This document shows positions 37,297 to 45,020 of a stretch of DNA of 64,000 nt, one piece after another. How positions within the stretch are numbered: the stretch's first letter is position 1; each line of letters opens with the position of its first letter. The position numbers were made by a program, and so were the translations under genes. This DNA is from Mesorhizobium kowhaii (lineage in GTDB: Bacteria > Pseudomonadota > Alphaproteobacteria > Rhizobiales > Rhizobiaceae), in NCBI RefSeq assembly GCF_003253745.1, contig NZ_MZXV01000032.1:620001-684000 (forward strand). The letters run 5' to 3'. A model generated the notes under the pieces. It worked only from the letters and a program-made list of their open reading frames with translations. It was not told the origin of the DNA and did not search any database.

Positions 37297-38064
37297 ATGG
37301 CAGACATCGTCCTGAAGACCGAAAACCTGACCAAGCGCTATGGTGGCGTGCATGCGCTGGAAGGCGCGAACTTCGAGCTGCGCAAAGGCGAACATGTCGC
37401 CATCATGGGCGACAACGGCGCCGGCAAGTCGACCTTCGTGCGCCAGATCACGGCCGTCGAGCAGCGCACCGACGGCAAGATCTGGTTCGACGGCAAGGAA
37501 GTGAATTTCACCGGGCCGATCGCGGCGCGCGAGGCCGGCATCGAGACCGTGTTCCAGAACCTGGCGCTCGCCGACGATCTCGACGTGCCGTCGAACCTGT
37601 TCCTCGGCCGCGAAAAGGTGCTGTTCAATCTCGGACCGTTCTCGATCCTGGACCGCAAATACATGCGCAAGGCGACCGAGGCCGCACTTGTCCGCACGGC
37701 GGTGAAGATCCCCAATCTGTCCAACACCATCCGCCATATGTCGGGCGGCCAGCGCCAGTGCGTGGCGATCGCCAGGACCGCGACCTTCGCCTCCAAGCTG
37801 ATCATCATGGATGAACCGACGGCAGCCCTCGGCGTGCAGGAGACCGCGCAGGTTGAGAACATCATCCGCACGCTGAAGGACAATGGCGAGCCGCTGATCC
37901 TGATCAGCCACAACATGCGCCAGGTGTTCGACCTTTGCGACCGCATCGTCGTCTTCCGCCGCGGCCGCATCGTCGCCAACCTGCGCAAGCAGGACACCGA
38001 CGGAAACGATATCGTCTCCTACATCACCGGCGCCAAGACCGGGGAGGCGGAACTCGCGGCCTAG
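37297..38064 (+). CDS. Inositol/sugar ABC transporter ATPase, single domain
   Basis: A 255-residue ABC ATPase with Walker A GDNGAGKST near 38, signature MSGGQRQCVAIAR near 147, Walker B LIIMDEPTAALG and the H-loop SHNM. CUT2 transporters such as ribose usually have a fused double ATPase of about 500 residues; this one has one domain and must dimerise, as is seen in inositol-type systems. It starts 2 bases after the permease stop. Confidence 0.92.
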   Translation: MADIVLKTENLTKRYGGVHALEGANFELRKGEHVAIMGDNGAGKSTFVRQITAVEQRTDGKIWFDGKEVNFTGPIAAREAGIETVFQNLALADDLDVPSNLFLGREKVLFNLGPFSILDRKYMRKATEAALVRTAVKIPNLSNTIRHMSGGQRQCVAIARTATFASKLIIMDEPTAALGVQETAQVENIIRTLKDNGEPLILISHNMRQVFDLCDRIVVFRRGRIVANLRKQDTDGNDIVSYITGAKTGEAELAA

Positions 38065-38175
38065 GCCGGGCGCGGAGGCGGTGGTCGCCGCCTCCCTGTC
38101 GATGTCATCTTGACCGGAAAATCACCCGCGCCCATGACCGGCGCCCCGCTTCGAACCATCCTCAAAGGACATTCC

Positions 38176-39177
38176 ATGGTACTCCGCTTCGCTCTCCTCG
38201 GTGCCGGTCGCATCGGCAAGGTCCACGCCCGCGCCGTCGGCTCCAATCCGCAGGCCAAACTGGTTGCCGTCGCCGACGCCTTCGAGAAAGCGGCGACCGA
38301 GCTGGCGACGGCCTATGGCGCCGAAGTGCGCAGCATCGACGCCATCGAAAAATCCAAGGACATCGACGCCGTCGTCATCTGCACGCCGACCGACACCCAT
38401 GCCGATTTGATCGAACGTTTCGCCAAGGCCGGCAAGGCGATCTTCTGCGAGAAGCCGATCGACCTCAACGTCAAGCGCGTCGAGAAGTGCCTGGCCGTGG
38501 TCGAGAAAACCAAGGCAACGCTGATGGTCGGCTTCAACAGGCGCTTCGATCCGCATTTCGCCGCCGTGCGCAAGGCGATCGACGACGGCGCCATCGGCAC
38601 CGTCGAGATGGTGACCATCACCTCGCGCGATCCAGGTGCGCCGCCGATCGACTACATCAAGCGCTCGGGCGGCATCTTCCGCGACATGACCATCCATGAT
38701 TTCGACATGGCGCGCTTCCTGCTCGGCGAGGAGCCAGTGGCGGTCAGCGCGCATGCCTCGGTGCTGGTCGACAAGAAGATCGGCGCGGCCGGTGATTTCG
38801 ACAGCGTCAGCGTCATCCTCGAAACCGCTTCCGGCAAGCAGGCCGTCATCTCCAACTCGCGCCGCGCCACCTACGGCTACGACCAGCGCATCGAGGTGCA
38901 TGGCTCGAAGGGCATGGTCGCGGCCGAGAACCAGCGCCCGGTGTCGATCGAACTGGCCAATGAGAAGGGTTATACGCGCCCGCCGCTGCATGACTTCTTC
39001 ATGACCCGCTACCTCGACGCCTATGCCAACGAGATCGCTGCCTTCATCGCAGCCGCGACGTCAGGCAAGAAGGCGGCACCGAGCGGCGCCGACGGCCTCG
39101 TGGCGCTGAAGCTGGCGGATGCGGCGCTGAAATCAGCGACGTCAGGCAAGACCGTCCGCCTCGACACGGCAAAGTAA
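38176..39177 (+). CDS. iolG: Inositol 2-dehydrogenase
   Basis: IolG (IdhA) oxidises myo-inositol to scyllo-inosose with NAD+, the first step of inositol catabolism. The 333-residue Gfo/Idh/MocA protein has the Rossmann motif LLGAGRIGKVHARAV at 7-21, the EKPID motif near 95 and the catalytic region RDMTIHDFDMARFLLGEEP near 170-190. The sequence is very close to rhizobial IdhA as I remember it. I start at MVLRFALLG (38176). It follows the transporter ATPase by 111 bases. Confidence 0.92.
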   Translation: MVLRFALLGAGRIGKVHARAVGSNPQAKLVAVADAFEKAATELATAYGAEVRSIDAIEKSKDIDAVVICTPTDTHADLIERFAKAGKAIFCEKPIDLNVKRVEKCLAVVEKTKATLMVGFNRRFDPHFAAVRKAIDDGAIGTVEMVTITSRDPGAPPIDYIKRSGGIFRDMTIHDFDMARFLLGEEPVAVSAHASVLVDKKIGAAGDFDSVSVILETASGKQAVISNSRRATYGYDQRIEVHGSKGMVAAENQRPVSIELANEKGYTRPPLHDFFMTRYLDAYANEIAAFIAAATSGKKAAPSGADGLVALKLADAALKSATSGKTVRLDTAK

Positions 39178-39214
39178 GAACCGGAATCCGGACCCAAGCC
39201 ACAGGAGCAGAGCG

Positions 39215-40009
39215 ATGAGCACATCAGCCGATCGCAATCATGAAACGCGCGCCATCGTCACCGGCGGCGCGCAAGGCATCGGCTTTGCCGTCGCCGAGGC
39301 GCTGGCCGACGAGGGCTGCCGGGCGCTGGCGCTCATCGGCCGCTCGCAGGAGAAGGGCGACAAGGCCGTCGCCCATTTCAAGAAAGCAGGCGTCGACGCG
39401 ATGTTCATCAGCGCCGACGTTTCAAAGGTCGCTGACTGCAAGCGTGCGGTCGCGACCGCGATCTCGCATTTCGGCACCATCAACGCACTGGTCAATGCCG
39501 CCGCGACATCGGCACGCGGTTCACTGGTCGAGACGAGCGAAGAGCTTTTCGACACTATTTTCGACACCAATGTGCGCGGACCGTTTTTCCTGATGCAGGG
39601 CGTGGTGGCGCATTTGCTCGAGCGAAAGGCGCCTGGCTCGATCGTCAATGTGCTGTCGATGTCGGCGCATTGCGGCCAGTCGTTCCTGACGCCCTATTCC
39701 ACAAGCAAGGGCGCGCTGATGACGCTGACCAAGAATGTCGCCAATGCCTATCGAGGCAACCGCATCCGCAGCAACGCAGTGCTGCCCGGCTGGATGGACA
39801 CCGAAGGCGAGGCGATCGTGCAGAAGAAATGGCACGACGCTCCGGATGACTGGCTGGAAAAGGCCGAAGCGGCGCAGCCGATGGGCCAGTTGGTGAAGCC
39901 AGCGCAACTCGCCCGGCTGATCAGCTATATGGTCAGCCCGCAGTCGGGGGTGATGACCGGATCGCTGGTCGACTACGATCAGAGCGTTGCGGGGTCATCG
40001 CCAGAGTAG
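39215..40009 (+). CDS. Short-chain dehydrogenase/reductase
   Basis: A 264-residue SDR oxidoreductase with the cofactor motif TGGAQGIGFAVAEAL near 17-31, NAAATSARG, the catalytic serine in VLSMSAH and the Y-x-x-x-K pair in YSTSKGAL near 167. The substrate is probably an inositol or other polyol because of its place 37 bases after iolG in the transporter operon; this is inference. GGAG occurs 9 bases before the start. Confidence 0.87.
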   Translation: MSTSADRNHETRAIVTGGAQGIGFAVAEALADEGCRALALIGRSQEKGDKAVAHFKKAGVDAMFISADVSKVADCKRAVATAISHFGTINALVNAAATSARGSLVETSEELFDTIFDTNVRGPFFLMQGVVAHLLERKAPGSIVNVLSMSAHCGQSFLTPYSTSKGALMTLTKNVANAYRGNRIRSNAVLPGWMDTEGEAIVQKKWHDAPDDWLEKAEAAQPMGQLVKPAQLARLISYMVSPQSGVMTGSLVDYDQSVAGSSPE

Positions 40010-40165
40010 CAGCAACAGGGTAGCCTCACGTCCAGAAGTAGCTTGGCCATGCGTCGGCCGAAAATATCGGCGCCGGGGTGATCGGTTCCGGATCAAACTC
40101 ACCAAGGCACCCGGGCTCTGAAAGCCCCTCTCCCTGCCTGTTGCCGCCGCATCGCCATTCCCATA

Positions 40166-40189
40166 TAGTCATGATAGTCAGAGTGGTCA
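40166..40189. promoter_or_regulatory. Three direct repeats upstream of the toxin-antitoxin pair
   Basis: TAGTCA (40166), TAGTCA (40175) and TGGTCA (40184) repeat with an exact 9-base period, ending 11 bases before the antitoxin start. Such sites usually bind the antitoxin for autoregulation. Confidence 0.45.
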
Positions 40190-40200
40190 CTGAGGTAGAG

Positions 40201-40467
40201 ATGCCGTCTGCGCCCAAAGAGGATACCAACTGGACGGTCGCTGGGGCAAAAGCCCGGCTCTCGGAGGTAATCGAGCGTGCGCAGTCTTCGCCGCAGACGA
40301 TCACCAGAAACGGCAAACCAAGCGTTGTTGTCGTCTCGGCCGAGGAATGGCAGCGGAAGACCGCGCGCAAGGGTACGCTTGCGGAGTTCCTGCTGGAGTC
40401 GCCGCTGTGCGGCGCCGATCTCAACCTTGAGCGTCAGCGCGACGAACCGCGTGATCTGCCGCTGTGA
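40201..40467 (+). CDS. Phd/YefM-family antitoxin
   Basis: An 88-residue antitoxin. TNWTVAGAKARLSEVIERAQSSPQTITRNGKPSVVVVSAEEWQ is the typical Phd/YefM N-terminal DNA-binding domain, and the C-terminal half should wrap the toxin. I start at MPSAPKED because GAGG lies 7 bases before it; an ATG at 40171 inside the direct repeats would add ten residues. Its stop overlaps the toxin GTG start. It neutralises the PIN toxin and represses its own operon by analogy with the family. Confidence 0.88.
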   Translation: MPSAPKEDTNWTVAGAKARLSEVIERAQSSPQTITRNGKPSVVVVSAEEWQRKTARKGTLAEFLLESPLCGADLNLERQRDEPRDLPL

Positions 40468-40886
40468 GGCTACTGCTCGATACGAATGTCCTGTCCGAGG
40501 TGACAAGGCCGGCGCCGGATGCACGCGTTCTGGACTGGCTGGACGGGCTTGATGAGGACCGCTCATTCATCAGCGTCGTGTCGATCGCCGAGATCCGGCG
40601 CGGCGTCGCCCTCATGGATGAGGGCCGGAAACGCGAGGCACTGGCCGACTGGCTCGCTCGGGACCTGCCGCAGCGCTTCGAGCAGAGGGTTCTTCCAGTG
40701 AACGAACCGGTTGCCTTGGCCTGGGGCGACCTGATGGGCCTTGCGAAGCGCCGCGGTCGCGGTCTGTCGTCGATGGACGGCCTGATCGCAGCCACGGCGA
40801 TTGCACAGGAACTCACCTTGGCAACACGTAATACGAAGGATTTCGAAGGCTTTGGAATTGAACTCTTCGATCCCTGGATTGCATGA
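40464..40886 (+). CDS. VapC-type PIN-domain toxin
   Basis: A 140-residue PIN-domain ribonuclease. The acidic active-site residues are visible in LLLDTNVLSE (D6), SIAEIRRG (E about 43), SSMDGLIAATA (D about 104) and ATRNTKDFEGFGI. It starts at a GTG that overlaps the antitoxin stop by 4 bases, the usual coupling for such pairs. Family toxins cut tRNA or rRNA. The module lies between inositol genes and aroG and is not part of either pathway. Confidence 0.9.
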   Translation: MRLLLDTNVLSEVTRPAPDARVLDWLDGLDEDRSFISVVSIAEIRRGVALMDEGRKREALADWLARDLPQRFEQRVLPVNEPVALAWGDLMGLAKRRGRGLSSMDGLIAATAIAQELTLATRNTKDFEGFGIELFDPWIA

Positions 40887-40947
40887 ACCGCTCGGTGCTG
40901 CATGTTGGGTCTCGACCCTATGCTACGTCAGTAGCCTCATCAGGTAC

Positions 40948-40976
40948 GTGACAAGCGCCTCCGCTTCGACTATATG
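40948..40976 (+). promoter_or_regulatory. Candidate aroG leader promoter
   Basis: GTGACA (40948-40953), a 17-base spacer and TATATG (40971-40976) form a good vegetative promoter. The expected transcription start about 7 bases later is 40983, which is the A of the leader-peptide ATG, so the leader would be leaderless as described for rhizobial trpL. Confidence 0.55.
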
Positions 40977-40982
40977 AGCCTC

Positions 40983-41054
40983 ATGATCAACCTGACCGCC
41001 ACGTATTGGTACTTTAGGAGCTCGCTGGCGGCGGGAGGATTGCGCTCGATCTGA
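40983..41054 (+). CDS. Putative leader peptide controlling aroG (Tyr-Trp-Tyr-Phe)
   Basis: A 23-codon reading frame ending at TGA 41052-41054. It begins MINLTAT and continues with four consecutive aromatic codons, Tyr-Trp-Tyr-Phe (TAT TGG TAC TTT, 41004-41015), then RSSLAAGGLRSI. Three different aromatic amino acids in a row just upstream of the gene for the first aromatic-pathway enzyme is the signature of an attenuator leader. No Shine-Dalgarno precedes it, which agrees with a leaderless start at the predicted +1. An in-frame ATG at 40974 would overlap the -10 box. A ribosome stalled at these codons would leave the antiterminator segment 41025-41032 free. Confidence 0.75.
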   Translation: MINLTATYWYFRSSLAAGGLRSI

Positions 41055-41103
41055 AGATTGCAGCATCAATATCCGAACAGCCGCCAGACCTGGCGGCTTT
41101 TTT
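40996..41103 (+). terminator. Transcription attenuator of aroG (antiterminator and terminator)
   Basis: Four segments can pair in alternative ways. Segment 1, CCGCCA (40996-41001), can pair with TGGCGG in segment 2. Segment 2, CTGGCGGC (41025-41032), can pair with segment 3, GCCGCCAG (41080-41087), as antiterminator. Segment 3 with the flanking A (41079-41087) pairs over 9 bp with segment 4, CTGGCGGCT (41090-41098), and TTTTTT follows (41098-41103): an intrinsic terminator 38 bases before aroG. Segment 2 repeats segment 4, as required for mutually exclusive folds. Confidence 0.8.
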
Positions 41104-41141
41104 GTTTCAGCCGGCAGGTCTCCTAACAGGAGCAGAAAGCC

Positions 41142-42233
41142 GTGTTGACCACCACAGATGACCTTCGGGTCAAGGAAATCAGGGAATTGAGTACGCCGGA
41201 CCAGGTGATGCGGGAGATACCGCGCACGCTGACGGCGACGCGCACCGTTACCGCGTCGCGCAATGCGATACACGCTATTTTGAATGGTACCGACGATCGA
41301 CTGCTGGTCATCGTCGGTCCGTGTTCGATCCACGATCCAGTCGCTGCGGTGGACTATGCCAGCCGTCTGGCGGCGCTGCGCGAGAGCCTGTCGGCCCGGC
41401 TCGAGATCGTGATGCGGGTTTATTTCGAGAAGCCGCGCACGACGGTCGGCTGGAAGGGGCTGATCAACGATCCCGACCTCGACGGCAGCTTCAACATCGA
41501 CAAGGGGCTGCGGATGGCGCGCAACGTGCTCTCCGCCGTCAACAATCTCGGCCTGCCGGCGGCGACTGAATTCCTCGACATGACCACGCCGCAATACATC
41601 GCCGATCTCGTCGCCTGGGGCGCCATCGGCGCGCGCACGACCGAGAGCCAGATCCACCGCGAGCTCGCTTCCGGTCTGTCGTGCCCGGTCGGCTTCAAGA
41701 ACGGCACCGACGGCAATCTGCGGATCGCCGCCGAGGCGGTCAAATCCGCCGCGCAGCCGCATCATTTCATGGCGGTGACCAAGGGCGGACGCAGTGGCAT
41801 CGCGACGACCACCGGCAATGAGGACTGCCACGTCATCCTGCGCGGCGGCATCGCGCCCAATTATGATGCACCGAGCGTCGAGGCCGCCAGCGTGGAACTC
41901 GCCCGCATCGGCGTGGCCCCACGGCTGATGATCGATGTCAGCCACGCCAACAGCTCGAAGAAGCCCGAGAACCAGCCCAAGGTGGCGGCTGATGTCGCGG
42001 GCCAGGTCGCGGCGGGCGACGAGCGCATCATCGGCGTCATGATCGAGAGCAATCTCGTCGCCGGGCGGCAGGACGTGGTGCCCGGCAAGCCGCTCGTCTA
42101 CGGCCAGAGCATCACCGATGGCTGCATCGACTGGGCGACCACCGGGACGGTGCTGCACGGCCTTGCCGGCGCCGTCGAGTGGCGCCGCTCAGTGCGCCGC
42201 GCCATGATGGACAGCAGGCAGGGAGCCGCCTGA
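41142..42233 (+). CDS. aroG: 3-deoxy-7-phosphoheptulonate synthase, class I
   Basis: DAHP synthase condenses phosphoenolpyruvate and erythrose 4-phosphate, the committed step of aromatic amino acid synthesis. The 363-residue protein is the class I (E. coli AroF/G/H) type: LLVIVGPCSIHDPVAAVDYASRL near 60-85, RVYFEKPRTTVGWKGLINDPDLDGSF near 105-125 and IMIESNLVAGRQ, with the metal-binding residues in GPCSIHD and DVSHANS. The start is GTG at 41142. Many Alphaproteobacteria rely on the unrelated class II enzyme, so this may be an extra isoenzyme. An attenuator leader precedes it. Confidence 0.95.
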   Translation: MLTTTDDLRVKEIRELSTPDQVMREIPRTLTATRTVTASRNAIHAILNGTDDRLLVIVGPCSIHDPVAAVDYASRLAALRESLSARLEIVMRVYFEKPRTTVGWKGLINDPDLDGSFNIDKGLRMARNVLSAVNNLGLPAATEFLDMTTPQYIADLVAWGAIGARTTESQIHRELASGLSCPVGFKNGTDGNLRIAAEAVKSAAQPHHFMAVTKGGRSGIATTTGNEDCHVILRGGIAPNYDAPSVEAASVELARIGVAPRLMIDVSHANSSKKPENQPKVAADVAGQVAAGDERIIGVMIESNLVAGRQDVVPGKPLVYGQSITDGCIDWATTGTVLHGLAGAVEWRRSVRRAMMDSRQGAA

Positions 42234-42257
42234 CGCAGTTGGCGATGCAGCGAGGAC

Positions 42258-42283
42258 AAGGCGGCGTTTCCTCACGCCGCCTT
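42258..42283. terminator. Hairpin at the aroG/lysE convergent end
   Basis: AAGGCGGCGT (42258-42267) pairs perfectly with ACGCCGCCTT (42274-42283) across 6 bases. It lies 25 bases after the aroG stop and includes the stop codon and last codons of the convergent lysE-type gene. T-runs are weak on both sides. Confidence 0.5.
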
Positions 42284-42907
42284 CAAACCTTGCCAGGCGG
42301 TCAGCACCGACACCGCAACCAGAAGCAGTCCGGCCGCCCGGCCGGCAAATGCGGTCGCCCGTGGATTGGCGACCAGGAGATTGCGGCTGCGCCCGGCTGA
42401 TATGGCGAGCCCGCCATAGACGGCAAATTGTACGACGATCGTCATCAATCCCATGATGGCCGCCTGCATCCAGATCGGACCGTAAGCCGGCCTCAGAAAT
42501 TGCGGATAGACCGCAAAGACAAAGAGATAGGCTTTGGGATTGATCAGGCAGATCACCAGCCCCTGGCGAAACGCCTTCCATGCGGAGCGGCTGCCGGCAG
42601 GCCCCTCCTGGCCGACCTTGATTGAGCTGCGCATCAGCGTCAGGCCGATAAAGGCCATGTAGGCAGCGCCGGCAATCAGCAGCGGATTGTAGAGGATCGG
42701 GACGAAGTGCATCAGTAGGCCGACGCCGACAGCGCCGTTCAGCGTATGCACCATGCCGCCCAGCATGATGCCGCCTGTCGCGGCAAGCCCTCTGTTGCCG
42801 CCACCGGTCAGCGCATTGGCAAGCACGAAAAGCATGTCCATGCCGGGCACGATGATGATGCCGAACAGGAGGAGGAAGAACAGCCAGAGATTTTCCGCAT
42901 AATTCAT
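42272..42907 (-). CDS. LysE-family amino acid exporter
   Basis: A 211-residue inner-membrane exporter of the LysE/RhtB family with six hydrophobic segments. The conserved N-terminal PGMDMLFVLANALTGGGNRGLAATGGIMLG and the central INPKAYLFVFAVYPQF are family hallmarks. The substrate is an amino acid or derivative. The neighbouring DAHP synthase hints at an aromatic one, but that gene is convergent. It is divergent from a WYL-domain regulator, with matching inverted repeats in the shared promoter. Confidence 0.9.
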   Translation of the reverse strand: MNYAENLWLFFLLLFGIIIVPGMDMLFVLANALTGGGNRGLAATGGIMLGGMVHTLNGAVGVGLLMHFVPILYNPLLIAGAAYMAFIGLTLMRSSIKVGQEGPAGSRSAWKAFRQGLVICLINPKAYLFVFAVYPQFLRPAYGPIWMQAAIMGLMTIVVQFAVYGGLAISAGRSRNLLVANPRATAFAGRAAGLLLVAVSVLTAWQGLKAA

Positions 42908-43014
42908 GTCAGTTGCCTGTCGCCTCGCCCGGCCAAGCCGCCGAGGAATGTGTTGCTTTTCAATTCGATAGGCGATCGTATAGGTCAGCCCAACTGACGA
43001 TGTAGTGTCAGTTG
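42908..43014. promoter_or_regulatory. Repeated CAACTGAC/GTCAGTTG sites, lysE/yafY promoter
   Basis: The divergent promoter contains GTCAGTTG adjoining the lysE start (42908-42915), GTCAG-N5-CTGAC (42984-42998) and a perfect CAACTGAC-N8-GTCAGTTG (42991-43014) ending 19 bases before the regulator start. This is a likely operator set of the WYL regulator (inference). Confidence 0.55.
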
Positions 43015-43033
43015 TGATCGGAGCGGTGAGGAA

Positions 43034-43735
43034 ATGCGCAAGGCGTCACGGCTGTTCGAGATCATCCAGATCGTGCGGCTGGCGAGGCAACCGGTGACGG
43101 CGGCCATGATGGCCGAAAAGCTGGAAGTGACGGTGCGCTCTGTCTATCGCGATATTGCCGCTTTGCAGGCGATGCGCGTGCCGATCGAGGGCGGGCGCGG
43201 CATCGGCTATATCCTGCGCCCCGGCTTCGACCTGCCGCCGCTGATGTTTTCGATCGAGGAGATGGAGGCGATCGTTCTGTCGCTCGCGCTGCTGGAGCGC
43301 ACGGGGGACAGCGAGCTCAAGCAGGCGGCCAAGCGCGTCAGCGCCAAGATCGCCGGCGCGGTGCCGCCGCCCTTGCGCCAGACGTTCGATGCCAATGCGT
43401 TGCATGCGTGGGGGTTCGCCGCGCCCTCGGTCGGCGCTGTCGATCTGGCGCTGGTGCGCCGCGCCATCCGCGACGAGGAGAAACTCGACCTGTCCTATCG
43501 CGACGAACTTGGCCGCGCCTCCGAGCGCCTGATCCGCCCGATCGCCCTCATCTACTACGCCGAAACCGCCAACATCGTCGCCTGGTGCGAGCTACGCCAG
43601 GCGATCCGCAATTTTCGCAGCGACCGGATCGAGGATTGCCAGGCGACGGGGCTGCGATTCAAGGGCGAAGGCGACCGATTGCGGCAGGTCTGGGTAAACG
43701 GATGGGAGACGAACGCCTCGGCCGCAGGCGGCTGA
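43034..43735 (+). CDS. YafY-type HTH/WYL-domain transcriptional regulator
   Basis: A 233-residue regulator with an N-terminal HTH_11 domain (RLFEIIQIVRLARQPVTAAMMAEKLEVTVRSVYRDIAALQ, residues 6-45) and a C-terminal WYL domain (LSYRDELGRASERLIRPIALIYYAETANIVAWCELRQAIRNFRSDRI), in which YYAETANIVAWCE takes the place of the usual WYL core. WYL domains bind nucleic acids or small ligands. It is divergent from the LysE-type exporter and probably controls it. Confidence 0.88.
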   Translation: MRKASRLFEIIQIVRLARQPVTAAMMAEKLEVTVRSVYRDIAALQAMRVPIEGGRGIGYILRPGFDLPPLMFSIEEMEAIVLSLALLERTGDSELKQAAKRVSAKIAGAVPPPLRQTFDANALHAWGFAAPSVGAVDLALVRRAIRDEEKLDLSYRDELGRASERLIRPIALIYYAETANIVAWCELRQAIRNFRSDRIEDCQATGLRFKGEGDRLRQVWVNGWETNASAAGG

Positions 43736-43777
43736 GGCCCGCGAAGCGCATGCCGGAAACCCATGCCAGGCGAGGAA

Positions 43778-44887
43778 CTACCTCACATCCACCCAGCGCT
43801 TTTCCTCGAACGAGCGCGCCATCGCGTGCACGGTGCGCTCGATCTCGAGCCCTTCGGCAAACTCGATGACCCGCGCCGGCTTGCCGGCAAGCCGCTTCAG
43901 CAGCTCGTGGCATTCGATGATCTTGAGATCGTTGAAGCCGAGGCCATGGCCGGGCGCCGGCAGGAAGGCGTCGTAGGGTTTGTGGTGCGGCGCCACCAGG
44001 ATGGTGCGATAGCCCTGTTCGGTCGGGCGATCGGCGGTGAGATAGAGCTGGAATTCATTCATCCGCTCCTGGTCGAACAGGATCGATCCCTTCGAGCCGA
44101 ATATCTGGATGGCGATGCGGCCCTTGCGGCCCCAGGCCGAACGATTGACCAGCAACGTGCCGGCGATGCCGTTTTCCAGATGCATCAGCACGCTAGCGAT
44201 GTCGTAGGTCTCCACCGCGCGGCGCCCGCCGGCCGCGAGCTTGCGGTCGGCATAGGGTTTTGCCATGTCGCAGATGACGCTGGCGACGCGGCCGAACAAC
44301 ACGGAGACCAGCGACAGCGGATGCACGGCGAAATCGTCGAGCGCGCCATAGCCGGAAGCCGCTTCGTGCTTCCAGAAGAACAGCGCCTCCGGGTCGGCCA
44401 TGAAGTCCTCGTCCATCTCGATGCGCAGATGGTTGACCTCGCCGATGACCTTCTCGTCGAGCAGCGCGCCGATGTGACGGATGGCCGGGCTCTGGATGTA
44501 GTTGTAGCCGAGTGCGGCGACCTTGCCTGACTTTTTCGCCGCCGCGGCCATGGCTTCGGCCTCGGTGAAGCTCGGCGCCATCGGCTTTTCGCACCACAGA
44601 TGCTTGCCGGCCTCGAGGATGGCGATGGCCATTTCCGGATGGAACTGGTTGGGCGTGGTCAGCGAGACGATATCGACGTCCGGGTCGTTGACGACGGCGC
44701 GCCAGTCGCCGGATGCCTTGGCAAAGCCGAACTCGCCCGCCTTGCGCCTGGCGAGGTCCTCATTGACCTCGCCAAGATGGACGAGCCGTGGCTTGGCCAC
44801 GTCGGGAAAGACGGCACCGACGGCACTCCATGCAATGGCGTGACACTTGCCCATGAAACCCGTGCCGATGAGACCGACGCCGACCAT
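43778..44887 (-). CDS. Gfo/Idh/MocA-family oxidoreductase
   Basis: A 369-residue NAD(P)-dependent dehydrogenase with the Rossmann motif GLIGTGFMGKCHAIAW near 4-19, the EKPMA motif near 100 and a long C-terminal substrate domain. It is divergent from the RpiR-type regulator that heads the inositol catabolic operon. Proteins in such positions act on scyllo-inositol, inososes or other polyols; the substrate here is inferred only. I start at MVGVGLIGTG (44887) because GGAGGAACG lies just before it; the ATG five codons upstream contains that Shine-Dalgarno itself. Confidence 0.87.
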   Translation of the reverse strand: MVGVGLIGTGFMGKCHAIAWSAVGAVFPDVAKPRLVHLGEVNEDLARRKAGEFGFAKASGDWRAVVNDPDVDIVSLTTPNQFHPEMAIAILEAGKHLWCEKPMAPSFTEAEAMAAAAKKSGKVAALGYNYIQSPAIRHIGALLDEKVIGEVNHLRIEMDEDFMADPEALFFWKHEAASGYGALDDFAVHPLSLVSVLFGRVASVICDMAKPYADRKLAAGGRRAVETYDIASVLMHLENGIAGTLLVNRSAWGRKGRIAIQIFGSKGSILFDQERMNEFQLYLTADRPTEQGYRTILVAPHHKPYDAFLPAPGHGLGFNDLKIIECHELLKRLAGKPARVIEFAEGLEIERTVHAMARSFEEKRWVDVR

Positions 44888-45020
44888 TTTCCGTTCCTCC
44901 ACTGCCTGAAGCGTTGCGTGGATGAATTAGTCCATTTTCTCTTGGAATGGAATGTCTGCCTCATTTTTTATGGCGTTCTTGCGCAGGCTCGCTATGATGG
45001 GGCAGAGAGGGTACCCATAG

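Noticed and set aside
36274..38064. Apparent fusion of permease region and ATPase in one 596-codon frame
   Set aside because: The upstream part is a shifted frame of the permease gene; the ATPase starts at its own ATG at 37297.
40171..40200. Earlier ATG start for the antitoxin
   Set aside because: It lies within the direct repeats, and the downstream ATG has the better ribosome-binding site and gives the usual family length.
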